NCBI GenBank assembly: GCA_963751665.1
Contig: CAVVVF010000005.1
Coordinates: forward strand, 120,337-184,336
DNA: 64,000 nucleotides
Reading direction: 5' to 3'
Source: AC-69 sp963751665
Lineage (GTDB): Bacteria > Actinomycetota > UBA4738 > HRBIN12
Shown: in pieces, positions 26,831-34,306 of the stretch
Position numbering within the stretch: the first letter of the stretch is position 1
Layout: each line of letters opens with the position of its first letter
Program-made: the position numbers and the translations under genes
The notes under the pieces: model-generated
Seen by the model: the letters and a program-made list of their open reading frames with translations, nothing else
Database searches by the model: none
Told to the model about the DNA's origin: nothing

Positions 26831-27906
26831 GGGTGCTTCACTGGTGACCCACCGGACCGTCGACCGGCGGAGAGGCGCGAAGCTCCTCGGCCGGAAGTCG
26901 AAGTTGACCTGATCTGCGAAACGCCCCCCGGACACACCGTGGCCAGCGTCGTGGCCTTCATGTCCGCCGGCGTATCGGGCATGGTCCCGAGGTCCCCGTC
27001 GGGATCGCACATTGGCAGGAAGTTGTTTTGGGCGATCCGCAGCGCCTTCTTCGCCGGCAGCGTCACCGTATGATCCTCGAACTTCAGCTGGTCGAAGTGC
27101 CATTGAACCCGCTGGCCCTTCTTCAGTTCGATCTTCGGCGGGTAGAAGAAGTCGAGCGCGAAGTGCGGTCCGTCGTAGCCCGCGTAGGCCTGGACAACTC
27201 CGCCTTGCGGGCGGGAGGACGTCGCCAGCAGCGAGCGGTGTTGCCTGAGTGCCGCCCGGGCGTCGTGGTTCGCCTTCTGACCTGCGTAGGTGTCGATCTC
27301 GGCCTGGGTGGTGGCGGTCTCGGTGCTCGCGACGACCGCGATCTGGAGCCGCATCCCCAGGTGGATCAGGCACAGGACTGTCGTCGTGCTCCCAACGGCG
27401 GAGTTGACCTGCACGGAGAAGTTGTACTGCTGCCCGTTCACGTCGTTCGCGTCCACGATCCCTGAGTTCACGACCTGCGAGCCGTCATATGGGCACGGAG
27501 CCGTGGCGTCTCCGCAGTCCAGCGCCGACGGCAGGATGTCGTTGTTGTTGTACTTGAGGCCAGCGGCACCTTCGTCGGGGTCCGGCGGCCACGAACGAGT
27601 AGGGCTTGCCCAGGCCGGCAACGTTCGCGGAAACCCAAGTGTCCCCGTCGGTGTTGGCGGGGAGCATCGTCGCCGTGTGGAACCCGGCCATCCCGTACGT
27701 GATGACGTCGCCCTGATGCACCTTGAGCGGCGGGGCGTTAGAAACGCATCCCATCGGCGGGAGCGCCATTGGCCGCGGGCAGCGCGAACAAAGGGCGCGC
27801 CAACCTGGACCTCGTACGTCGTGGCCGCGCCGGCGCTCGTGGCCGGCAGGGCGATCGCCCCGACCAGCGCCAACAGGCCTACCAGGACCTTCGTTCTCCG
27901 GAACAT
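26676..27906 (-). CDS. Secreted two-domain cupredoxin, copy 2 (multiple frameshifts)
   Basis: The start ATG 27906 gives signal peptide MFRRTKVLVGLLALVGAIAL, nearly identical to copy 1. Coding then moves between frames: near 27780, near 27590 (FHTATMLPANTDGDTW lies in another frame), near 26925, near 26840 and in a C5 run at ~26708. Reassembled, it carries the copper-type motifs VLCLIHLGM, EDHTVTLP and YHCSVHSPAM and ends at TAG 26676-26678. The dense frame changes either mark a pseudogene or an error-rich stretch of assembly; because every frame retains conserved cupredoxin sequence, sequencing error is the simpler reading. Confidence 0.7.
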
Positions 27907-27945
27907 CGTCCGCCCCCTCCTTAGCCTTTCCAGACGATCCACCCG

Positions 27946-28318
27946 CTACGTGACGGTGATGACCCCTCTCATGGCCGAGGGGTGAACGGAACAGTGATAT
28001 TTGAAGGTCCCGGCCTTCCGGAAGACGCGGCCGAATGCCTCTCCCTGGCTGAGCACGCCGGAATCCCACACGCCGGAGTTCGACGTGGTCGAGTGGGTGC
28101 CTTCACTGTCGACCCACCGGACCTTCGTGCCGGCGGAGATCGTGAGGCTCCTCGGCCGGAAGGCGAAGTTGACCATCCGTCACCCGCTGCACGACCACGC
28201 GCCGCGCCGCGCCATCCCGCTTGCCGGTGGTCCGCTGGTCCGCGGCGACGACAGCCGGCGTCAGCCCGACGAGAACGACGATCAGCCCCGCGACGGCTAC
28301 TCGGATGGGCCCTTTCAC
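27946..28318 (-). CDS. Small single-domain secreted cupredoxin, copy 3 (one frameshift)
   Basis: ATG 28318 begins a signal peptide (MKGPIRVAVAGLIVVLVGLT). At ~28172-28178 (GTGACGGATGG) one extra base shifts the frame, after which VNFAFRPRSLTISAGTKVRW leads into SGVWDSGVLSQGEAFGRVF and the copper-type ending FKYHCSVHPSAM; TAG closes it at 27946. A start at the internal ATG of VNFAF would give a 76-residue protein without signal peptide, which is less likely for a cupredoxin. The C-terminal half matches the last domain of copy 2 almost residue for residue. Confidence 0.7.
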
Positions 28319-28462
28319 GATGGAAAACCTCCCCTACCAGGAGAACGCCGATGCTACCCGGTCGTTGTCCGGGAACGCCAATCGGTCGTAGCCCCAAATG
28401 GTTACTTCGGGCCATTTCGTCGGCCGTTCAGGGTGCCGAAACCCCCCTGTAAGGAGGTTGAC

Positions 28463-28666
28463 GTGGCGATCCAGGCACAGGAGCGGCGGAGGACCCACCA
28501 CCACGAGGAGGCGCCCCGAGACGTCGAGGAGGCGCAGGCCTCGAGCGCGGCCTCCAGCGCCGGCCTGAAGAACGACCTGGACGACATCCTCGACGAGATC
28601 GACGAGATCCTCGAGGAGAACGCCGAGGAGTTCATCAAGGGCTACGTGCAGAAGGGCGGCGAGTAG
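28463..28666 (+). CDS. pup: Prokaryotic ubiquitin-like protein Pup
   Basis: GTG 28463 follows AAGGAGG (28451-28457) and opens 67 codons. The product is Pup: a disordered, charged N-terminus (QERRRTHHHEEAPRDVEE), a helical Mpa-binding segment (LKNDLDDILDEIDEIL) and the invariant tail FIKGYVQKGGE. Pup is ligated by PafA to substrate lysines and targets them to the proteasome. Here the last residue is Glu, so the protein needs no Dop deamidation before ligation. The length is normal. No mpa, dop, pafA or proteasome subunit gene is in the window; in most actinobacteria pup lies beside dop and prcBA, so this location is unusual. The open frame upstream of the GTG is antisense to the cupredoxin gene. 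Confidence 0.93.
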   Translation: MAIQAQERRRTHHHEEAPRDVEEAQASSAASSAGLKNDLDDILDEIDEILEENAEEFIKGYVQKGGE

Positions 28667-28678
28667 CCCGGTCCGAAG

Positions 28679-29101
28679 TTAGGCCACGAGCCTCGCCTTG
28701 AGCTCGATGGGCACGGCCTCCAGGGCCTGGGACACCGGGCAACCCTCCTTGGTGGCCTCGGCGATCTCCTGGAACGTCCCCTCGGCGATCCCGGACACCC
28801 GGGCCTCGGTCTCGAGCTCGATCCTGGTGATCTTGAACCCCGCCTCGCCCTTGTCGATGTGCACCTTCGCCGTCGTGCGCACCGAGTCGGGGACGTGGCC
28901 CGCCTTCGACAGCCCACCGGCCAGCGCCATCGAGTAGCAGCCGGCGTGGGCCGCCGCGATCAGCTCCTCAGGGTTGGTTCCAGGGCCCTCCTCGAACCGG
29001 GATACGAACGAGTACGGCCCCTCCCAGGCGCTCATGCGCATCGTCCCCTTGCCGTCCTCCAGCGAGCCTTCCCACTGCGCGTCCGCGGTCCGGACCGGCA
29101 T
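28679..29101 (-). CDS. osmC: OsmC/Ohr-family peroxiredoxin
   Basis: The 140-residue product has the two redox cysteines of the family, Cys55 (AAHAGCYSMAL) and Cys121 (KEGCPVSQAL), and the N-terminal DAQWEGSLEDGKG typical of OsmC. These small dimeric enzymes reduce organic hydroperoxides with thiols. The spacing between the two Cys (66 residues) and the N-terminal beta region favour OsmC over Ohr. It is convergent with pup, whose stop is 13 bases away. No regulator (OhrR-like) is adjacent. Confidence 0.92.
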   Translation of the reverse strand: MPVRTADAQWEGSLEDGKGTMRMSAWEGPYSFVSRFEEGPGTNPEELIAAAHAGCYSMALAGGLSKAGHVPDSVRTTAKVHIDKGEAGFKITRIELETEARVSGIAEGTFQEIAEATKEGCPVSQALEAVPIELKARLVA

Positions 29102-29254
29102 GGCGGCCTCCTTTCGACTGCTCCTCCTTGGACCTTACCCCCGACTGTGACGTGAGGTGGCGGACGACCGTTGGCTCGCAGGATCACCCCTCCTCGCGGT
29201 AGGCTTCGGGTCCTCCCCGAAAGCCCTGGGAGGCAGTCGAAGAAGGGGGTCGAC

Positions 29255-30883
29255 ATGGCCAGGGCGTTCCGTTCGTTGCTTGCGTTCGCGCTCCTAGCGG
29301 CGGCCATCGGCCTATCCGCGGCGGCACCGGGATCGGCCGCCTCCGCGCCGCGCTGGGTGGTCCACGTCAGGTCCTTCTCCGGTGGCATCTCCAACGGTGT
29401 GCGGGCCCGGCTGGCGGCCGCCCAGGTGAAGGGTTCGACCCTCGCGCTTCGCCCCGCCGGATCGGCGGCGAAGGCGGCGACGCAGGTGGCAACGGCCGCA
29501 GACCCACAGAACGTCCAGGCCAATGCCGACTGCGACCCGCCCCTACCGCAGGATGAGACCTCGGTGGCCTTCAACGTGACGAACCCCATGAACGCGGTGG
29601 CCGCGGCCAACGACTACTGCGGCGACGGCTACTGGATGGGGTTCACCACCAACGGCGGACAGACCTGGGGAAGCATCTTCAAGGACCCCAAGACCTCGAA
29701 CGGCGAGCGGTGCTTCGGGAGCCGACCCCTCGGTCGATGTACAGCCGGCGCGACGCCGCCTTCTACGTCTCGACGCTGTGCTACTTCTCGACCAGCCCCA
29801 TCTCCGAGGTCCAGGTGTGGAAGTCCGAACGGTGGCGCCGACTGGACCGCCTTCGACCAGGGCCTCGATCGCCATCACGAACCGGGCGTCGAACGGCACC
29901 ATCGACCCGTCGGTCTTCTACGACAAGGAGCTCATGGCCGTCGACAACAACCCGGCCAGCTCTCACTACGGCCGGATCTACATCACGTTCATCAAGTTCC
30001 ACATGCCGGGGGGCAACGCGCGGAGTCGACACCTGTCCCGTGCAGCTCGCCTACACCGACAACATCCCCACGGCGGATCCCCGCACCGCCACCTGGAGCC
30101 ACACGGCAGTGGTCCCGGACGCACCGGGGAGCGGCGGGATCGGTGCATCTGCCAACCAGTGGGCGCTCCCAGTCGTGGATTCCGCAGGCGGCCTCGAACG
30201 TCTCGTATGCGAGCGAGGACTGCAATACGGCGTTCGACCGCGGCATGTTCTTCACCCGGTCCACGAACGGCGGGGGAAGCTTCGGGGCGCCTGTCCGGAT
30301 CGACAAGCCGGGCCAGTTCGCCGACAACCCGAATCGCCAGGACAAGTTGCCCGCAAAGAGCCCTCGGCTACCGATGTCGCCATCGATGGCGTTCGACGCC
30401 ACCCGGAACCGGCTCGTGTACGTCTACCAGAACAACGTGGACCGGACGGTGTCGGGCGCCGACATCTCGCTCCAGACCTCGAGCGATTTCGGCTCGACGT
30501 GGTCGAACGCCAAGCCCATCAGCATCACGGGCACGGGGACGGCGGCCCCCGGCGACCAGTTCTTCCCCTGGATCGCCGTGGATGAGAGCGGGCGCTACCA
30601 CGCCATCTGGTTCGACACCCGAAACGATCCGGCGAACCGGCTGATCGAGACGTTCCAGGCGCTATCCACCGACGGGGGCGCCACCTGGACGAACACGAAC
30701 ATCAGCACGGTCGCCTGGGATCCCCATGACGGCTTCTTCTCGAACGGGGCCTTCATCGGCGACTACAACGGGCTGGCGGCCTCGGACGAGGTTCTCTACC
30801 CGGTGTGGACCGACGGCAGGACCAGCGGTGGGCCGCCCCTCGGCCAGACCGACATTTTCGTGAACGTGGAGATCACCGAATAG
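29255..30883 (+). CDS. Secreted Asp-box (sialidase-fold) repeat protein, interrupted by several frameshifts
   Basis: ATG 29255 starts a signal peptide (MARAFRSLLAFALLAAAIGL). The N-terminal ~150 residues (VAFNVTNPMNAVAAANDYCG, FTTNGGQTWGS) and the C-terminal half from ~30170 (TRSTNGGGSFGAP, TSSDFGSTWSNAK, LSTDGGATWTN) are in one frame. In between, about 29715-30170, coding moves through the other frames: DAAFYVSTLCYFSTSPISEV, then SIAITNRASNGTIDPSVFYD, then YTDNIPTADPRTATWSHTAV. At least four Asp-box motifs support a beta-propeller. It is a homologue of the truncated gene at 1-1101. An extracellular location is clear; the substrate is not. Confidence 0.78.
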   Translation: MARAFRSLLAFALLAAAIGLSAAAPGSAASAPRWVVHVRSFSGGISNGVRARLAAAQVKGSTLALRPAGSAAKAATQVATAADPQNVQANADCDPPLPQDETSVAFNVTNPMNAVAAANDYCGDGYWMGFTTNGGQTWGSIFKDPKTSNGERCFGSRPLGRCTAGATPPSTSRRCATSRPAPSPRSRCGSPNGGADWTAFDQGLDRHHEPGVERHHRPVGLLRQGAHGRRQQPGQLSLRPDLHHVHQVPHAGGQRAESTPVPCSSPTPTTSPRRIPAPPPGATRQWSRTHRGAAGSVHLPTSGRSQSWIPQAASNVSYASEDCNTAFDRGMFFTRSTNGGGSFGAPVRIDKPGQFADNPNRQDKLPAKSPRLPMSPSMAFDATRNRLVYVYQNNVDRTVSGADISLQTSSDFGSTWSNAKPISITGTGTAAPGDQFFPWIAVDESGRYHAIWFDTRNDPANRLIETFQALSTDGGATWTNTNISTVAWDPHDGFFSNGAFIGDYNGLAASDEVLYPVWTDGRTSGGPPLGQTDIFVNVEITE

Positions 30884-30900
30884 GAACGGCGTGAGGGGCC

Positions 30901-31977
30901 TCAGCACACCGCCATCAGGAACTCGTGTGGGTCCACGGCGGGCCCGTCGTTGGGGTGCCACTCGAAGTGGTCGTGGTTTCCACTTGCGTTTCCCGTGGCC
31001 CCGACGTAGCCGATCACCGTTCCGGTCTCCACCTGGCCAAGGGTGCCGAAGGCCGACAGATGGGCATTGTAGACGTACCCGAACTGCCCCTCGACCGTCA
31101 CGGCCAAGCCACCGATGCCGTTGGTGGCGACGACGGCCGTTCCGTCGAACGGGGCCACGATGGGGGTTCCCGCGGCAGCCATCATGTCGTTCCCCTGGTG
31201 GATGTGGTTACCGCCCTCCTTCTTGGGGTGGTGGACCCAGATCCCGAAGTCGTCGGCGACGGCAACGGGGCCCTGCACCGGGCAGACCGCGAACGGATGG
31301 ATCTTGGAGATGGCCGCCAGGATCTCGGTCCTCCGAGCCTGGAGGGCATCGAACAGCCGGCGCGCGAGGGCCATCTTCTCGTTCAGTGCCTTCCGGTCGG
31401 CAGCCAGGCGGTCGATCAGCACCTGGCTCGCGTTCTGGGCTCTCGCCAGCGTGTCGCGCGTGCGGGCGAGCCCGAGTTCGGCTGCCCCGACCCTCGCCGC
31501 GAGGACCCCGTCCCGTCGGTTCATTTCGTCGATCAGCGAGATCCGTGAGGCGGCCTCCCCGGCCGATGTGGCGGTTAGGAGATACAGGATGGGCGCGCCG
31601 GGTCCCATGATGAAGGCCTCCCGGGACCTGGCCGCCAGGAGGCCCTTGAGGAAGATCAGGCGCCGGCGGAGCGGCTTCAACTGGGTCTGGAGCTTCCCCA
31701 TCTGGATGCGGGTCCTGGCGATCTCCTCGTAGGTCTTGTGGATCTCGGTCGCGAGCTTGTTCATCCCCTCCTGGATGGCACGGAGCTTGGCCGCCTTGGC
31801 GTAGATCCGCTCCCTCGTCTGGCGGAGCTGGTGATGGGCCTTCTTGAGCTGCGGGTCGGAGAACGCGCCCGCTTGCTGGGACACCCCCCCGGCGAGCAGC
31901 GCGACGAGAACGAGCCCGGTCCCGATCCGCCAGACCCGTACCCGAAGCGTCCGCGAATGGGAGGGAAGGCCGGGCAT
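30901..31977 (-). CDS. Secreted coiled-coil M23 metallo-endopeptidase (LytM-like)
   Basis: I choose ATG 31977 (MPGLPSHSRTLRVRVWRIG) over the upstream in-frame ATG 32055 because it places a normal signal peptide at the N-terminus. Residues ~45-220 form a long coiled coil (LKKAHHQLRQTRERIYAKAA). The C-terminal M23 domain shows the zinc ligands in HIHQGNDMMAAAGTPIVAPF and HDHFEWHP. Such proteins cleave peptidoglycan cross-bridges or activate amidases at the septum. The stop is at 30901, 17 bases from the convergent Asp-box gene. 358 residues with the chosen start. Confidence 0.88.
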   Translation of the reverse strand: MPGLPSHSRTLRVRVWRIGTGLVLVALLAGGVSQQAGAFSDPQLKKAHHQLRQTRERIYAKAAKLRAIQEGMNKLATEIHKTYEEIARTRIQMGKLQTQLKPLRRRLIFLKGLLAARSREAFIMGPGAPILYLLTATSAGEAASRISLIDEMNRRDGVLAARVGAAELGLARTRDTLARAQNASQVLIDRLAADRKALNEKMALARRLFDALQARRTEILAAISKIHPFAVCPVQGPVAVADDFGIWVHHPKKEGGNHIHQGNDMMAAAGTPIVAPFDGTAVVATNGIGGLAVTVEGQFGYVYNAHLSAFGTLGQVETGTVIGYVGATGNASGNHDHFEWHPNDGPAVDPHEFLMAVC

Positions 31978-32124
31978 GGACGCACAAGTGTGAGGCCCGG
32001 CCGGCCCTTCTCGCAACGGCCGAAGTGCGTACTCGCCCCCAGATCGCGAAGCCAACGAGCACCTACGATCATCGGCGCGACCCTGTCCGCCAGGTGGGGG
32101 ACCGCCGGCAGCGTGCCGACGGCC

Positions 32125-32814
32125 TTAGCCGGGCGAGCCGTGGCTTCCGCGGTGCTCGAGGCCCGAATCCGAGGCATGGGTAGCCCCTGCAGCCGGGCCG
32201 ACGCCGTTGCCGGAGCCCGGGCCGCCCTGATGAGAGTGACCGCCGGCGGCCTGGGCCTTGTCGCACGGGATCGGCTCAGGGTCACCGTTCCGATGATTCT
32301 GCGCGAACGACGATGCCACCTCGGAGAGCGCCTGTCCCTTCTGGCAGCCCTCTTCAGGCGTCGAGCGGGCGATGTTGGAGACCTCCTTGCCATGGGAGGT
32401 TTGATCGGGGACGTCGGCCGAGTGAGGCAAGTGAAGGCCAAGATGCCCCGCCACATTGGCGACGGCATCCTGCGCCGGATCTGGCAGTACCCCTGCCGTG
32501 GCGAGCCCGCCGGTGAGCGTGAGGGCCGCCGCCAGCCCCAGGACGGCGACTCGCCTGCGGGTGAGCAGTTGCCGGCGCTTCGGATCACTGGGTCCGACGA
32601 GGATGATGTCCGGCTCGCGTTCCGGCAGGCGGGCGCTCAGCCGTTGCCAGCCGCGGTCGGGGTCCGGAGTCGCCTCCCGGCTCAGGGCAGTCAGCTGGCG
32701 GTGGAGCTCGGTGAGATCGTGCACGTCCTGGCCCGGATGGCGTTCCTCGAGCTCAGCCAGCAGGGCCAAGCCCGCCTCCCACCGCTCCAGATCTTCCTCC
32801 AGACGTCGGTTCAT
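32125..32814 (-). CDS. Membrane anti-sigma-factor-like protein partnered with the ECF sigma gene
   Basis: ATG 32814 overlaps the sigma-factor stop (ATGA), so the pair is translationally coupled. The 229-residue product has a helical N-terminal region (RLEEDLERWEAGLALLAELE), a single membrane segment (RRVAVLGLAAALTLTGGLAT) and a Gly/His-rich extracytoplasmic tail. This is the layout of anti-sigma factors, but the ZAS zinc motif (HX3CX2C) is absent. Without a family match the anti-sigma role rests on gene order and topology. The tail has two Cys (EEGCQKGQ, IPCDKAQ) that might sense redox state. Confidence 0.7.
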   Translation of the reverse strand: MNRRLEEDLERWEAGLALLAELEERHPGQDVHDLTELHRQLTALSREATPDPDRGWQRLSARLPEREPDIILVGPSDPKRRQLLTRRRVAVLGLAAALTLTGGLATAGVLPDPAQDAVANVAGHLGLHLPHSADVPDQTSHGKEVSNIARSTPEEGCQKGQALSEVASSFAQNHRNGDPEPIPCDKAQAAGGHSHQGGPGSGNGVGPAAGATHASDSGLEHRGSHGSPG

Positions 32815-33434
32815 CGTTCCTCCAGGATCTGCCGGAGCGTCCCGAGGGCCCGCCACTGCATCGCGTTGATCGCTCCCTTGCTCTTTCCAAGGGCGGAGGC
32901 AACCTCTGCATTCTTCATCCCGGCCAGGTACTTCAGTTCGAGCACCCGCCTCTGCTCGGCGGGGAGCCGCTCCATGGCTTGGGCCAACGTCAGCCGGTCA
33001 TCCACAGTCCAACCCCACGTGCGCTCCGGGAGCTCTGCTCGGGGCATGACCCGACGGCCCCTGGCCAGCTCGTCCAGCACGACGTGCCTCGCGATCCCGA
33101 ATAGCCAGGCGACGAACGGCGCTCCCGTATCGCGGTACCGGGGAAGGGCCGCCCAAGCTCGAAGGAACGTCTCGGCCACGGCGTCCTCGGCCGCGTCTCC
33201 CAGGTCGCCGAGGTGGAGACGGGCCATCCTGAAGATGCGGGCATGGTGGAGGCGGTAGAGCTCCGCGAAGGCATCCCTGTCACCCCGCTTGGCCTGCTCG
33301 ACCAGCTGAGGCACCCGACCAAGCGACTCCTCCTCGACTCGTTGGTTTCCGCCTGTACATCGGAGTTCGGGGCGGAAATGTTCGCCGTTCGGGAAGAGGC
33401 GATGAGCCCGCGAAGCTCCCTGATCATCGGTCAT
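32811..33434 (-). CDS. ECF-type RNA polymerase sigma factor
   Basis: I start at ATG 33434 (MTDDQGASRAHRLFPNG); the open frame extends further but that part is not conserved. Region 2 is visible (DRDAFAELYRLHHARIFRMA, AEDAVAETFLRAWAALPRY, FVAWLFGIARHVVLDELARG), with the -10 recognition helix, and region 4 shows LPAEQRRVLELKYLAGMKNA followed by the helix-turn-helix EVASALGKSKGAINAMQWRA. It is therefore a two-region ECF sigma-70 factor. The membrane protein downstream probably holds it inactive. Target promoters cannot be read here. Confidence 0.9.
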   Translation of the reverse strand: MTDDQGASRAHRLFPNGEHFRPELRCTGGNQRVEEESLGRVPQLVEQAKRGDRDAFAELYRLHHARIFRMARLHLGDLGDAAEDAVAETFLRAWAALPRYRDTGAPFVAWLFGIARHVVLDELARGRRVMPRAELPERTWGWTVDDRLTLAQAMERLPAEQRRVLELKYLAGMKNAEVASALGKSKGAINAMQWRALGTLRQILEER

Positions 33435-33626
33435 AGCATCGGCACCTGCCCTGCCGCCGCGCCAGTCCCCCCGATGGGGCCCGGCGAAATCACCCGGTGG
33501 TCGGCGTACAGAAACAGGCCCCCCCGCGATGTACCTGACACATCGTCGGGCAGGGTTCGACACGAGGGACGAAGTCGTGGATCACATCCTCATCAGCGAG
33601 GGGGCCTTCCGGACCGGGCCCGGCGG

Positions 33627-34025
33627 TTGACGGGCGCCTCGAGGTCCGGCCGGCACCTACGGGTCCTGCTCGTGGAGGACGACGCTGAAACACGCGGGAT
33701 GCTTCGAGAGCTCCTCGAGGGCGAGGCCATCGTCGTCGTGGGGGAAGCCGGGAACGGCTCCGAGGCCATCCTGTTGGCCGAGGAGCATGAACCCGACGTC
33801 CTGCTCATGGACCTTCGGATGCCGGTCATGGACGGTATCGAGGCCACCCGGATCATCGCCTCGTCACACCCCTTGACCCGCGTGGTGATCCTGACTTCCT
33901 TCGAAGATCGGGATCTGAGGCAAGCCGCGGCAGACGCAGGAGCGTCGGCCTACGTCGTGAAGGGCAGCTCCTCCGAGCCGATCCTCGAGGCCGTGATCCG
34001 GGCTGCCGACCCACCGGAGTCTTGA
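33627..34025 (+). CDS. Stand-alone response-regulator receiver domain (CheY-like)
   Basis: The conserved part starts at LRVLLVEDDAETRGMLREL; no ATG or GTG is well placed in frame, so the TTG at 33627 is a provisional start (132 residues). Receiver landmarks are the acidic pair (EDD), the phospho-acceptor Asp in VLLMDLRMPVMDG, the Thr/Ser switch in VVILTSFEDRD and the conserved Lys in AYVVKGSSS. No output domain follows before the stop. The kinase is unknown; the degenerate kinase-like protein at 56-60 kb is not adjacent. Single receivers can be phosphorelay intermediates or act on protein partners. Confidence 0.75.
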   Translation: MTGASRSGRHLRVLLVEDDAETRGMLRELLEGEAIVVVGEAGNGSEAILLAEEHEPDVLLMDLRMPVMDGIEATRIIASSHPLTRVVILTSFEDRDLRQAAADAGASAYVVKGSSSEPILEAVIRAADPPES

Positions 34026-34139
34026 TCCAGATCGCCGACTCCTGTTGGGTGCGCAGACCAGCTTCCATTTCGCGTCGCATGCGCGCCGTCCCCGGCGGGC
34101 GAACCGCTTTACCCGGCGGACGTCTGAACCGCCCCGCGT

Positions 34140-34304
34140 TTACCGGAGGCTCGGTTCTTTGAGTCTTGCAGCGTAACCGGCCTTCACCTCCTCTCTGCGT
34201 GGGCGGCCTCGATCTCCGCCGGCGGGACGTTGCCGATGGTTCGAGGAGCCGCCGATGGTTGAACCAGTCCACCCACTCGAGCATGGCGTACTCGGGATCG
34301 CGAC
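34140..34304 (-). pseudogene. Remnant of IS3-family transposase (OrfB C-terminus)
   Basis: On the minus strand, two adjacent frames read EYAMLEWVDWFNHRRLLEP, then IGNVPPAEIEAAHAER-like sequence, ending KAGYAARLKEPSLR at a stop. This is the characteristic C-terminus of IS3-group integrase-type transposases. The rest of the element is missing: the 5' part abuts directly on the stop codon of the IPT-repeat gene at 34307. At least two frame changes show decay. It marks a past insertion and deletion at the edge of the surface-protein genes. No terminal inverted repeats could be recognised. Confidence 0.7.
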
Positions 34305-34306
34305 AC

